From Pseudomonas denitrificans (nom. rej.) (GTDB taxonomy: Bacteria > Pseudomonadota > Gammaproteobacteria > Pseudomonadales > Pseudomonadaceae), in the NCBI RefSeq assembly GCF_008807415.1, contig NZ_CP043626.1:5494501-5558500 (forward strand): a stretch of 64,000 nt of DNA, in the 5' to 3' direction. The stretch's first letter is position 1. Every line of letters starts with the position of its first letter. The position numbers were made by a program, and so were the translations under genes. This document shows, in pieces, positions 1 to 7,665 of this stretch. The notes under the pieces are model-generated. The model was not told the origin of the DNA. It saw only the letters and a program-made list of their open reading frames with translations, and made no database searches.

Positions 1-791
1 TGGCGGAACAGATCCCCCGGCGTGAAGCCGAACAACCCCTTGAACGACGCGATATATGCCGAGGTCGAGTCATACCCGCAATCCAGCGCCGCCGCCGTCA
101 CGCTATCGCCGGCCTCGAGCGAGCCGAGGGAGGCGAGCAGGCGCTGGCGCTGGCGCCACAGGCGGAAGGTCATCCCGGTTTCGCGCTGGAACAGCCGCGA
201 CAGGGTCTTCTCCGAGGTGCCGATGCGCTGCGCCCAGTCGCCCAGGGTGTGGCTGTCGGTGGGGTGGTCGATCAGTGTCTGGCACAACTGCAGCAGCCGG
301 GCCTCCTGTGGCATCGGCAGGGAGAAGGCGACTTCCGGCAGGTCGCGCAGCTGGTCCAGCAGCACTTCCACCAGCCGTGATTCGGCGCTGTCGCCCTGTG
401 GATAATCCACCGGCAGCTCGCAGAAGCTCTTGATCAGCTCGCGCGCCAGCGGCGTCACCTCCAGCACCCGGCAGCGGTCCGGCGCCCATCGGCAGGCGTC
501 GTCGCGGATGTACAGGCTGCGCATTTCCGCCTGGGTCGAGGTCACCACTTCATGGTCGAGGAAGGCCGGAATCCAGATCGCCCGCTGCGGCGGCGCGAAG
601 AAGCTGCCTTCGGCCGTGTGTACACCCAGCACTCCGGTGATGGCGTAGGACAACTGCACCCAGGCGTGATGGTGCCTGCTGGTCCAGGAACCCGCGCGCA
701 AACGCTCGGCGCGCGCATAGACCGGCCGCGGCAGGCGGTCGAGCACCGGGATCAGGCGTTGCAGTTCGGGAGCTTGTCCTTTCATCGGCAT
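1..791 (-). CDS. AraC-family transcriptional regulator (3' end outside window)
   Basis: The minus-strand reading frame is open from the ATG at 791 to the window edge, so the last residues and stop are missing. It has the usual two-part layout of a ~260-residue AraC regulator. The first ~150 residues form a cupin-like ligand domain (motifs HHHAWVQLSY and PPQRAIWIPAF). The last ~90 residues hold the double helix-turn-helix, seen in GTSEKTLSRLF, MTFRLWRQRQRLL and the closing FKGLFGFTPGDLFR. The arrangement resembles the NimR/RipA type of short AraC repressors, but the ligand cannot be read from sequence. A second in-frame ATG lies at 785 and neither start has a clear ribosome site. It is divergent from the Tsx-like porin gene across a 570-base gap, so it could control it; that is inference. 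Confidence 0.85.
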   Translation of the reverse strand, partial: MPMKGQAPELQRLIPVLDRLPRPVYARAERLRAGSWTSRHHHAWVQLSYAITGVLGVHTAEGSFFAPPQRAIWIPAFLDHEVVTSTQAEMRSLYIRDDACRWAPDRCRVLEVTPLARELIKSFCELPVDYPQGDSAESRLVEVLLDQLRDLPEVAFSLPMPQEARLLQLCQTLIDHPTDSHTLGDWAQRIGTSEKTLSRLFQRETGMTFRLWRQRQRLLASLGSLEAGDSVTAAALDCGYDSTSAYIASFKGLFGFTPGDLFR

Positions 792-1362
792 AGCTTGGGA
801 AAATATCGCTGGAGAATCGAAGTCTGGCAGGCCGCCCCGTCCACCTCAAGCCGGATCAGAGCCGTTGCCGACGTGAACGGCGGCGTTCGAACCCTGAAGG
901 AAGCATCCCACAGCTCGACCGCCGGGCGGCCCGAGTCACTCTGACAGGTGTGGAGAAGGCCCTTGTCTGGCATTATCCGCGCCCGGAAAAACGCGTGGTG
1001 TGTTCCGACGGCTGTTGTGTAGATTTCCTACAAGATAGTTGTATACACAATTTGTGTTGATTCGTTTCAACACAGGTTTGTCATGTATCCAATCTTCTGG
1101 TCGGCGATCGCCATTGCAGTGCTTCCTGTTGGGGCCGATGCCCTCCAAACAGGCGAAGTTGTCCTGTGAGTCAGGAAATGGCCCGTCCCGTGCACCTGCG
1201 TCTTCCCTGCCAAAGGAGCGGACCTTAAGGGGTTCGTCATAAAAGTGGAACATCTGGTCAGGATTGGCGCCAATCTTGCTTTTCCTCGCCAGGCCTGACC
1301 GACCGGACAGGTTCCACCGACAATTAAAAACGCAACACGACTGCACTGATTAGGAGCAACGC
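792..1362. other. 570-base intergenic region between araC-type gene and tsx-like gene
   Basis: No convincing reading frame: the small open frames here have no ribosome site and no recognisable family. The notable content is two palindromic elements at 1039-1050 and 1053-1074, annotated separately, lying about 290 to 320 bases upstream of the porin gene. The last ~100 bases before 1363 contain the porin ribosome site (TAGGAG, ending about 8 bases before the ATG). Confidence 0.6.
1039..1074. promoter_or_regulatory. Paired inverted repeats, candidate operator
   Basis: Two adjacent dyads stand out in an AT-richer patch. TTGTATACACAA (1039-1050) contains the perfect palindrome TGTATACA. TGTGTTGA (1053-1060) is repeated inverted as TCAACACA (1067-1074) with a 6-base spacer. 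TTGTATACAA-like dyads are typical of GntR/FCD repressors and the second dyad is long enough for a dimeric repressor. The protein that binds is unknown; the flanking AraC gene and the nearby TetR gene are the local candidates. Confidence 0.4.
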
Positions 1363-2199
1363 ATGACTCGCACTCTCGCATCCCTGCTGCTCGCCGGCGG
1401 GCTGCTCGCGGCCGGGCAGGCCATGGCTGGCGGTGAAGACCTGACCCCGGCGCCGGCTTCCAATGACGGCCCGCTGATCTGGCACAACGAAAGCCTGACC
1501 TACCTGTGGGGCAAGAACTTCAAGGTAGACCCGCCGATCCAGCAGACCTTCACCTTCGAGAGCGCGAGCGCCTGGACCTGGGGCGACATCTGGTTCTTCG
1601 TCGACCAGATCAACTACAACGGCAAGGAAAGCGCCACCAACGGCAAGAACACCTACTACGGTGAGTTCAGCCCGCGCCTGTCGTTCGGCAAGATCACCGG
1701 CACCGACCTGTCCTTCGGTCCGGTCAAGGACGTGCTGCTGGCAACCACCTACGAGTTCGGCGAAGGCGATGTCGAGTCCTACCTGGTCGGTCCGGGCTTC
1801 GACCTGGCGCTGCCGGGCTTCGATTACTTCCAGCTGAACTTCTACTACCGCAAGCCCGACGGCAACCGCGTGCCGTCCGGCGCCTGGCAGATTACCCCGG
1901 CCTGGGCCATTACCTTCCCGGTGGGCAACTCCGACATCCTGTTCGACGGCTTCATGGACTGGGTCGTGAACAACAAGGACGCCAGCTCCAGCCACCGCAA
2001 CCAGTCGGACTACCACGCCAACCTGCACTTCAACCCGCAGTTGAAGTACGACCTGGGCAAGTCCCTGGGCTACGAAGCCAAGCACCTGTACGTGGGTATC
2101 GAGTACGACTACTGGTCTGACAAGTACGGCATCAAGGATTCGCAGTACTTCACCACCGACCAGAACACCGTCAGCGCGCTGGTCAAGTACCACTTCTGA
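1363..2199 (+). CDS. Tsx-like nucleoside-specific outer-membrane channel
   Basis: A 278-residue outer-membrane beta-barrel of the Channel_Tsx family, which lets nucleosides cross the outer membrane. It begins with a clear signal peptide (MTRTLASLLLAGGLLAAGQAMA, cut near AMA-GG). It ends in phenylalanine (VKYHF), the C-terminal signature recognised by the BAM machinery. The body alternates aromatic and polar residues as barrel strands do (WGDIWFFVDQINY, YVGIEYDYW). The start follows a good TAGGAG ribosome site. A strong terminator follows at once, so it is probably transcribed alone. Purine genes elsewhere in the window (xdhABC, adenine deaminase) fit a nucleoside role. Pseudomonas annotations often call such proteins OmpK-like; the substrate has not been proven. 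Confidence 0.85.
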   Translation: MTRTLASLLLAGGLLAAGQAMAGGEDLTPAPASNDGPLIWHNESLTYLWGKNFKVDPPIQQTFTFESASAWTWGDIWFFVDQINYNGKESATNGKNTYYGEFSPRLSFGKITGTDLSFGPVKDVLLATTYEFGEGDVESYLVGPGFDLALPGFDYFQLNFYYRKPDGNRVPSGAWQITPAWAITFPVGNSDILFDGFMDWVVNNKDASSSHRNQSDYHANLHFNPQLKYDLGKSLGYEAKHLYVGIEYDYWSDKYGIKDSQYFTTDQNTVSALVKYHF

Positions 2200-2208
2200 T
2201 GTTCCCCT

Positions 2209-2240
2209 CCGACCCCGCCGCCTGGCGGGGTCGGTCTTTT
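2209..2240 (+). terminator. Rho-independent terminator after tsx-like gene
   Basis: An 11-bp perfect GC-rich stem (2209-2219 with 2224-2234) with loop GCCT is followed by TCTTTT. It lies 10 bases after the porin stop. Confidence 0.9.
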
Positions 2241-2391
2241 CGAATGTCTTGCGGCATTTTCATTCGACAGCTGCAAAATCCTGGATTCTTTCGGAAACTG
2301 CCTACATCCCATCCGGGTCCCGACCCATTGGTCGAGCGCTCGCCAACCTCTAGCTTTGCATCTCTTTTGCTTCACCTAGGAGATGTGAGCC

Positions 2392-2880
2392 ATGAAGAAA
2401 CTGTTGATCGCGGCCATCGCCGCGAGCCTGGGCACCCCCGTACTGGCGGCGCCCCTCGGGCACCCCAGCATTCCGCCGACCGAAGTCCACGACAAATCCC
2501 ACGCAGGTGGCTTCTACCAGGATGTCATCACCCGTTCCCAGCCGGCACCCGTGAAAGAGGAGCCTAAAGAGGAACAGAAGGCCGTGGTTGCCACCAACGA
2601 CTGCGCGCCGCTGTGGGGCGGCGCTACGAAGGACCAGAAGGGCCAGGCGCAAGCCGCGAACGGAGCCGGGCAGGATGACAAGGACCGCGCTGGCGCAATC
2701 GTTCCGCTGCCGCCGACCTGCTCCGGCATGGGCCTGGCCACGCCGCTGTACGGCCAGCTGACCGTCGGTGAAGCCGTTGGCATCGGCGCCGCGGTCGTTG
2801 CGATTGGCGCCGCCATCGGCAACCACGGTGGCGGTGGCGGCCACCACAGCACTTCCGGCACCACCGGCACCACCAAGTGA
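2392..2880 (+). CDS. Small exported protein, glycine/histidine-rich C-terminus
   Basis: A 162-residue protein of unknown function. It has a typical signal peptide (MKKLLIAAIAASLGTPVLAA, cleavage likely after VLA), so it should be periplasmic or surface-exposed. A charged, disordered region (residues ~50-95, rich in Glu/Lys) is followed by a hydrophobic glycine/alanine stretch (GEAVGIGAAVVAIGAAIG, ~127-144) that could insert in a membrane, then a GGGGGHHSTSGTTGTT tail. Two cysteines (NDCAPLW and PTCSGM) could form one disulfide. The start is preceded by AGGAG. It is flanked by its own hairpin terminator and appears to be a single-gene unit. I do not recognise a family. Confidence 0.75.
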   Translation: MKKLLIAAIAASLGTPVLAAPLGHPSIPPTEVHDKSHAGGFYQDVITRSQPAPVKEEPKEEQKAVVATNDCAPLWGGATKDQKGQAQAANGAGQDDKDRAGAIVPLPPTCSGMGLATPLYGQLTVGEAVGIGAAVVAIGAAIGNHGGGGGHHSTSGTTGTTK

Positions 2881-2925
2881 CGCCATGCCCCCGGCCCACC
2901 CACGGGGGCTGCCGTGACGGGGGCG

Positions 2926-2968
2926 GGAGCCGGGTCGCCTGGCGACTCCGGTTCCTGCCCTTTTTCAC
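2926..2968 (+). terminator. Terminator after the small exported protein gene
   Basis: A long hairpin (2926-2939 with 2941-2955, core GTCGCC/GGCGAC, one bulge and one G-T pair) precedes a CCCTTTTTC run. A second short dyad, GCCCCCG/CGGGGGC, lies at 2887-2909. Confidence 0.65.
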
Positions 2969-3041
2969 AGCTCGTGCTTGAATCCCGCCACCCGCCTGGG
3001 TTATCCATGCAGCGCCCCCGCTCAATGCACGGACATCCCGC

Positions 3042-3710
3042 ATGACCCTCCAGGTACCCGCCCACACTGCGCCCAACGGCGAAAAGCCCGCCGGCCGCAT
3101 TCGCCAGAAGAACGAGGAAGCCATCCTCGCCGCCGCCGAGGAGGAGTTCGCCCGCCACGGCTTCAAGGGCACCAGCATGAACACCATCGCCCAGCGCGTC
3201 GGCCTGCCCAAGGCCAACCTGCACTACTACTTCAGCAACAAGCTGGGGCTGTACGTGGCGGTGCTGAGCAACATCCTCGAACTGTGGGACAGTACCTTCA
3301 ACCACCTCACCGTGGACGATGACCCGGCCGTCGCGCTGGCCACCTACATCCGCGCCAAGATGGAATTCTCCCGCCGTTACCCACAGGCCTCGCGGGTATT
3401 CGCCATGGAGATTATCAGCGGCGGCGAATGCCTTTCCGAGCACTTCAGCCAGGACTACCGCACCTGGTTTGCCGGCCGTGCCGCGGTGTTCCAGGCCTGG
3501 ATCGACGCCGGCAGGATGGACGCCGTGGACCCGGTGAACCTGATCTTCCTGATCTGGAGCAGCACCCAGCACTACGCCGACTTCGCCACCCAGATCGGCT
3601 TCGTCACCGGCCGCAAGCGCTTGTCCAGGCAGGACTTCAGCGATGCCAGCGACAACCTCATCCGCATCATCCTCAAGGGTTGCGGGCTGACGCCGCCGGC
3701 CTCGGCATGA
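3042..3710 (+). CDS. TetR-family regulator, RutR-like
   Basis: A 222-residue TetR-family repressor. Residues ~20-70 form the helix-turn-helix DNA-binding domain (EEFARHGFKGTSMNTIAQRV, then LPKANLHYYFSNK, the classic TetR recognition helix and following tyrosines). The rest matches the YcdC/RutR-type C-terminal domain (FAMEIISGGECL, FLIWSSTQHYADF), a subgroup that in E. coli senses uracil/thymine and controls pyrimidine and purine catabolism. The ligand here is not known. The TGA stop overlaps the ATG of the next gene (ATGA), so the two are translationally coupled. A leaderless or weak ribosome site precedes this ATG. The nearby nucleobase genes make a role in purine or pyrimidine control plausible, as inference. 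Confidence 0.85.
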   Translation: MTLQVPAHTAPNGEKPAGRIRQKNEEAILAAAEEEFARHGFKGTSMNTIAQRVGLPKANLHYYFSNKLGLYVAVLSNILELWDSTFNHLTVDDDPAVALATYIRAKMEFSRRYPQASRVFAMEIISGGECLSEHFSQDYRTWFAGRAAVFQAWIDAGRMDAVDPVNLIFLIWSSTQHYADFATQIGFVTGRKRLSRQDFSDASDNLIRIILKGCGLTPPASA

Positions 3711-4297
3711 GTTTCACCCTTGCCGGCCCCGCGGTTTACCAGGAGGAAATCCGCAAGAGCCGCTTCCACTGTGTCGCCGCTCCCATCGCCAGCGAGGCAG
3801 AGGCCCAGGCCTTCCTTGCCGCCCATCGCGACCCCAGCGCCGGGCACAACTGCTGGGCCTGGAAGCTGGGCAACCAGTACCGCTTCAGCGACGACGGCGA
3901 GCCCGGCGGCACCGCTGGCCGGCCCATGCTGGTCGCCATCGAGGGGCAGGACATGGACCGCGTGGTGGTCGTGGTCAGTCGCTGGTTCGGTGGCATCAAG
4001 CTCGGCACCGGCGGCCTGGCTCGCGCCTATGGCGGCTGCGCGGCGAAGTGCCTGCAGGACGCCGAACGCATCGAACTGGTGCCCAGCCGCCGCCTGGCAT
4101 TCGACTGCAGCTTCGCCGAGCACGCGCTGTTCAAGGCGCGAGTGCTGGCGCTCGGCGCCAGCGTCGAAGACGAAGGCTTTGGCGCCGAAGGCGTGCGCAT
4201 CACGCTGAGCCTGCCGACTACCCAGGTCGAGCCGCTGCAGAAGCTGCTGGGCGACCTCAGCCGTGGGCGCGTCCAGGCGCAGTTGCTGGACACCTGA
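3707..4297 (+). CDS. IMPACT/YigZ-family protein
   Basis: A 196-residue member of the IMPACT (UPF0029, YigZ) family. The N-terminal domain shows the family signature around GEPGGTAGRPML and VVVSRWFGGIKLGTGGLARAY. The C-terminal ~65 residues form the ferredoxin-like DUF1949 domain ending in QAQLLDT. Eukaryotic IMPACT modulates the GCN2 stress kinase; bacterial members bind nucleic acid or translation factors, but their role is not settled. I chose ATG 3707 because it overlaps the TetR stop as ATGA and gives the normal family length; the frame is open further upstream, but that portion is only a shadow of the TetR gene. Confidence 0.88.
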   Translation: MSFTLAGPAVYQEEIRKSRFHCVAAPIASEAEAQAFLAAHRDPSAGHNCWAWKLGNQYRFSDDGEPGGTAGRPMLVAIEGQDMDRVVVVVSRWFGGIKLGTGGLARAYGGCAAKCLQDAERIELVPSRRLAFDCSFAEHALFKARVLALGASVEDEGFGAEGVRITLSLPTTQVEPLQKLLGDLSRGRVQAQLLDT

Positions 4298-4625
4298 TTC
4301 TTCTCCCCAAACACCGTGGAACCGCCTGTGGATAACCTGTGGCAGGACCTCTGCTGCCCACGTACTCCGCAGCCTTCAGCGCTTCGCTTATTTTTTGATC
4401 AATTGCTGTCGGGCCTGTTGAGCAAAATATGAACAAGCTGTGGAAAAGGTGTGGGTGAAATTCCCCTGAACGTCGTCAGACGCCACTTCTGACCACTCGG
4501 TGAATTATTCACTGGATTGATGCAGGGCTTGCAGGGCCTGGGCTCGGGCTTTTTGACGGATTCGCGGGCGGCGTCCGGAGGGTTGGGGGCAAGTCTCTGG
4601 ACAATCTGTGGGCAACTTGTGGGCA

Positions 4626-4649
4626 AGGTGTCTCGCCGGCGAGACACCT
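4626..4649. repeat. 24-base perfect loopless palindrome
   Basis: AGGTGTCTCGCC followed immediately by its exact reverse complement. A spacer-free dyad of this length is suited to protein binding or cruciform extrusion rather than to an RNA hairpin. It abuts a TGTGGGCAA motif on the left. No binding protein is known to me. Confidence 0.6.
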
Positions 4650-4737
4650 CGTGCGCTAATCGGTCGTCATCACCCGCCAGCCATAGCGAAAAGCCTGCCG
4701 CTTCGCTTGGAAAATCTGTGGGTAACTCTGGGGAAAA

Positions 4738-4760
4738 GGCGCCGGCACGAGGCCGGCGCC
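4738..4760 (-). terminator. Terminator after the chemoreceptor gene
   Basis: Nine-base stem GGCGCCGGC/GCCGGCGCC (4738-4746 with 4752-4760), loop of five, followed on the minus strand by TTTTCCCC. It lies 9 bases past the chemoreceptor stop. Confidence 0.85.
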
Positions 4761-4768
4761 AGAGCCGT

Positions 4769-6697
4769 TCAAAGGCGGAACTGCGCCATCTGCCGTGCCA
4801 GGTCATCGGCCAGGTTGCGCAGCTCGCGGCACTGTTCTCGGCCGTGCTGCACTTCGCGGGTAGTGGCGTGGGCGAGGTCGGCGATGCCCTGCACGTTGCG
4901 GTTGATCTCCTCGGTCACCGCCGACTGCTCTTCGGTGGCCGTGGCGACCTGGTGGTTGATGTCGCTGATGCGCTCCACCTGGTCGGCGATGGCGCCCAGC
5001 GAGGCGCCGGCCTGTTCGCTGGCGGCCAGGCTCTGCCCGGTGGTCTGCTGGCTGGACTGCATCGAGCGGACCGCGGCCTCCGCGCCGCCCTTCAGGCGCT
5101 GGATGATCGTGAGGATCTCGTCGGTCGAGCCCTGGGTGCGGCTGGCCAGTGTGCGTACCTCATCGGCCACCACGGCGAAGCCACGGCCCAGTTCGCCGGC
5201 GCGCGCGGCCTCGATGGCGGCATTGAGGGCGAGCAGGTTGGTCTGCTCGGACACGCCACGGATCACCGCCAGCACCTGGTCGATGCTTGCCACCTGGCCG
5301 GCCAGTTCGCCCACGGCACCGGCCGCTTCGCCGATCTCCCCGGACATGCGCTGGCCGACCTGCAGCGAGCCGCCGACCACGCGCCGTGCTTCGCCGGCTT
5401 CCTCGCGCGCCTGCTGCGAGGCGCTGGCGGCCTGCTCGGCGTTACGGGCGATTTCCTGCACGGTGCTGCCCATTTCGTTCACCGCCGTGGCGACCATGTC
5501 GGTCATTTCCTGCTGGCGACCGGCGCGGTCGGCGGTGTTGTCCACCACCTGTGCCACTTCGCCGACGGTGCGCAGCAGTTGCTGGCTGGTGCCGAGCACG
5601 GCGCTGATCAGCGCGCGCTGGCCCTCGAGGAAGCGATTGAAGCCACGGGCAAGGTCGCCCAGTTCATCGGCACGGCTGTCGTCCAGGCGGCGGGTGAGAT
5701 CACCACCGCCACCGCCGATCTCCAGCAACGCGCGGGTGACCTGGCGGATCGGCCGGGCCAGGCTGCGCGCCATCAGCACCACCAGCGCCAGGCAGAGCAG
5801 GGCGACCACGGCGCCGGCGAGGCCGGAGAAGGCCAGCGCCTCGCGGGCGTCGGCGTAGATTTCCGCTTCCGGCACTTCGCTCACCAGGGTCCAGCCCAGG
5901 TCATGCAGCGGCAGGCTGGCGGCCAGGTAGTCCTCGCCGTCGCGCTCGAAGCGGGCGCTGTGGAAGCCCTGCTGGCCGAGCAGCGCGCTTGCGGCGCTGG
6001 CACCGATCAGGTCGCTGAGATTACGCCCCTTGGGCAGCGAGGCATCGGGATGGATCTGCACCTGGCCGTCGTTCTTCACCAGGTACACGCGTCCTGACCG
6101 GCCGAAGCGGAAATCGCGGATCAGCGTCGACAGCTCGCGCATCTCCAGGCCCAGCCCGGCGATGCCCAGCAGCTTGCCGTCGCGCTCCACGCGCTGGTCG
6201 ATGAACAGCGCCAGTTCGCCAGTGCTGCCGTCCGTGTCGATGTTCCACATGCGCGGCTTGCCGCTGTCGATGAACTGGAAGTACCAGCTGTCCTTCGGCT
6301 CGCTGCGGCTGAGCGTGCGCTCCTTGCCCTTGTCGCTGTAATAGGCGCCGCTGGCGTTGGAGGTGATCAGCGCAGAGAAGGCCTTCTGGGAGGCGCGGAT
6401 GCCACCCAGGTAGCGGGTGAAGTCGGCCAGTTTCTCCGGGCTTTCGCCGGCGGCCAGCCAGTCCTGCACCAGGGTGTTGTCGGCGATGCCGGCCGCTGCG
6501 GTGATGGGGCCGGTGAGGCGTTTCTCGAAGTCGTTGGCAATCGCCTGGATGCTCGCCGGCAATGCCTGTTCGAGCAGGTAGCGCTCGCTCAGGCGGTTGA
6601 CCAGCACGGCATACAGGCCGAGGACGATGAGCAGGCTGATGAGCAGGGCGGCGCCCATGCTGAGGATGAGCTGGGTCTGGATACTTCGCAGGCGCAT
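4769..6697 (-). CDS. Methyl-accepting chemotaxis protein with dCache_1 sensor domain
   Basis: A 642-residue membrane chemoreceptor. It has a first transmembrane helix at residues ~9-32, a periplasmic double-Cache domain (~35-285, with [13 protein letters not shown] and [16 protein letters not shown]), a second transmembrane helix (~289-310), HAMP (~311-365) and a cytoplasmic coiled coil. The signalling tip is clear: [19 protein letters not shown]. No CheR-binding pentapeptide is seen at the C-terminus (RQMAQFRL). I chose ATG 6697, with GGAGG upstream; the frame is open to 6991 but that part lies inside xdhC. It lies just downstream of xdhABC in the same direction behind a hairpin. dCache chemoreceptors of the P. 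putida McpH type bind purines, so a purine attractant sensor is a reasonable guess, not shown. Confidence 0.9.
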   Translation of the reverse strand: MRLRSIQTQLILSMGAALLISLLIVLGLYAVLVNRLSERYLLEQALPASIQAIANDFEKRLTGPITAAAGIADNTLVQDWLAAGESPEKLADFTRYLGGIRASQKAFSALITSNASGAYYSDKGKERTLSRSEPKDSWYFQFIDSGKPRMWNIDTDGSTGELALFIDQRVERDGKLLGIAGLGLEMRELSTLIRDFRFGRSGRVYLVKNDGQVQIHPDASLPKGRNLSDLIGASAASALLGQQGFHSARFERDGEDYLAASLPLHDLGWTLVSEVPEAEIYADAREALAFSGLAGAVVALLCLALVVLMARSLARPIRQVTRALLEIGGGGGDLTRRLDDSRADELGDLARGFNRFLEGQRALISAVLGTSQQLLRTVGEVAQVVDNTADRAGRQQEMTDMVATAVNEMGSTVQEIARNAEQAASASQQAREEAGEARRVVGGSLQVGQRMSGEIGEAAGAVGELAGQVASIDQVLAVIRGVSEQTNLLALNAAIEAARAGELGRGFAVVADEVRTLASRTQGSTDEILTIIQRLKGGAEAAVRSMQSSQQTTGQSLAASEQAGASLGAIADQVERISDINHQVATATEEQSAVTEEINRNVQGIADLAHATTREVQHGREQCRELRNLADDLARQMAQFRL

Positions 6698-6728
6698 GTT
6701 CTTGTTTTCCTCCGAACGCACAACGAAA

Positions 6729-6747
6729 CGCCCGCCAGTGGCGGGCG
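6729..6747 (-). terminator. Hairpin between xdhC and chemoreceptor gene
   Basis: Perfect 8-base stem CGCCCGCC/GGCGGGCG with a 3-base loop, followed on the minus strand by GTTTCGTTG. The T-run is short, so it may attenuate rather than fully stop transcription from xdhABC into the chemoreceptor gene. Confidence 0.6.
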
Positions 6748-6804
6748 AAGAGACGGGGTCGTTGAATGTATCGGCGGAGGCGGGAAAAACTGTTGTCCCG
6801 TTGG

Positions 6805-7665
6805 TCAGGTTTTTGCGTTTTCCGGCAAATCGCTGCACGAACCTTCGCTGCAGAGCGCGGCCCACTCCACGCCTTCGCGCATCTGCCGGGCGGGGACGTC
6901 CTGCTGATAGCGGGCGATGACCTGGGCGGCCACCGAGATGGCCACTTCCAGCGGGCGCTTGCCGGGGACTTCGGAGAGACCGATGGGGCAATGCATCTGC
7001 GCAATCACCTCCTGTGGATAACCATGCTGTTCCAGCCTCATCTGGAAGCGCCGGGCCTTGGTGCGTGAGCCGATCATGCCGAGGAAGCCCGCGTCGCCGC
7101 GCTTGAGCACCGCCTCGGCGATGGCGTAGTCCAGCGGATGGTTGTGGGTCATGACCAGGAAGTAGCTGCCCGGCGGCGCTTCATGCACGGCATCTTCCGG
7201 CTCCTCCAGCAGGCGCATGCGCACGCCCTCGGGAACGGTCTGTGGAAACTCCGCCGCCCGGCTGTCCACCCACTCCAGGCGCAGCGGCAGCCCCGCCAGC
7301 AGCGGCGCCAGCGCACGGCCCACGTGGCCGGCGCCGAACAGCACCACCTGCGGTCCGCGCGCGGCAAAGCATTCGAACAGCAGGCTGGCGCGCCCGCCGC
7401 AGCATTGGCCCAGCCGCGCGCCGAGGGGAAAGTGCTCCAGCGCCTGGCTGTTCTTGCCGGCCAGCAGCAGCTGGCGCGCGTGCTCGATGGCGGCGAATTC
7501 CAGATGGCCGCCACCGATGGTGTCGAAGGCTTCCCCGGCAGTGACCAGCATCTTGCTGCCGGACTCGCGGGGCGTGGAGCCCTGCACGCCGATCACGGTG
7601 ATCAGCACGTAGGGCTCGGCGCTGTCGCGCAGGCGGGCGATGGCTTCCATCCAGTGGCGGGTCAT
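6805..7665 (-). CDS. xdhC: Xanthine dehydrogenase accessory protein XdhC
   Basis: A 286-residue XdhC-family chaperone that binds molybdenum cofactor, promotes its sulfuration and inserts it into XdhB. The N-terminal XdhC/CoxI domain carries [11 protein letters not shown] and [14 protein letters not shown] plus the conserved cysteines of GQCCGG. The C-terminal part is a Rossmann-like domain ([17 protein letters not shown], then [14 protein letters not shown]). Its start codon overlaps the xdhB stop (ATGA), so the two are translationally coupled in an xdhABC operon. Length and motif order are normal. Guanine deaminase, which often follows xdhC in Pseudomonas, is absent here and a chemoreceptor follows instead. 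Confidence 0.95.
   Translation of the reverse strand: MTRHWMEAIARLRDSAEPYVLITVIGVQGSTPRESGSKMLVTAGEAFDTIGGGHLEFAAIEHARQLLLAGKNSQALEHFPLGARLGQCCGGRASLLFECFAARGPQVVLFGAGHVGRALAPLLAGLPLRLEWVDSRAAEFPQTVPEGVRMRLLEEPEDAVHEAPPGSYFLVMTHNHPLDYAIAEAVLKRGDAGFLGMIGSRTKARRFQMRLEQHGYPQEVIAQMHCPIGLSEVPGKRPLEVAISVAAQVIARYQQDVPARQMREGVEWAALCSEGSCSDLPENAKT

Larger units (their letters stand above)
4298..4768. other. Noncoding gap with clustered DnaA-box-like motifs and an AT-rich tract
   Basis: No credible gene. The stretch holds one perfect DnaA box (TGTGGATAA, 4327-4335) and several near matches, all in the same orientation: TGTGGAAAA 4439-4447, TGTGGGCAA 4607-4615 and 4618-4626, and TGTGGGTAA 4717-4725. 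An AT-rich tract containing TTATTTTTTGATCAATTG lies at 4388-4405. The gap also contains a 24-base perfect palindrome (4626-4649) and the chemoreceptor terminator at its right end. dnaA and dnaN are not in this window, so this is not the usual Pseudomonas oriC position. See findings. Confidence 0.5.

Noticed and set aside
4298..4768. Chromosomal oriC
   Set aside because: dnaA, dnaN, rpmH and gidA are all absent from the window; the DnaA-like boxes are mostly imperfect, so only a DnaA-related element is suggested.
4517..6097. Plus-strand open frame opposite the chemoreceptor
   Set aside because: Shadow of the chemoreceptor gene; the apparent protein is low-complexity and lacks a start signal.
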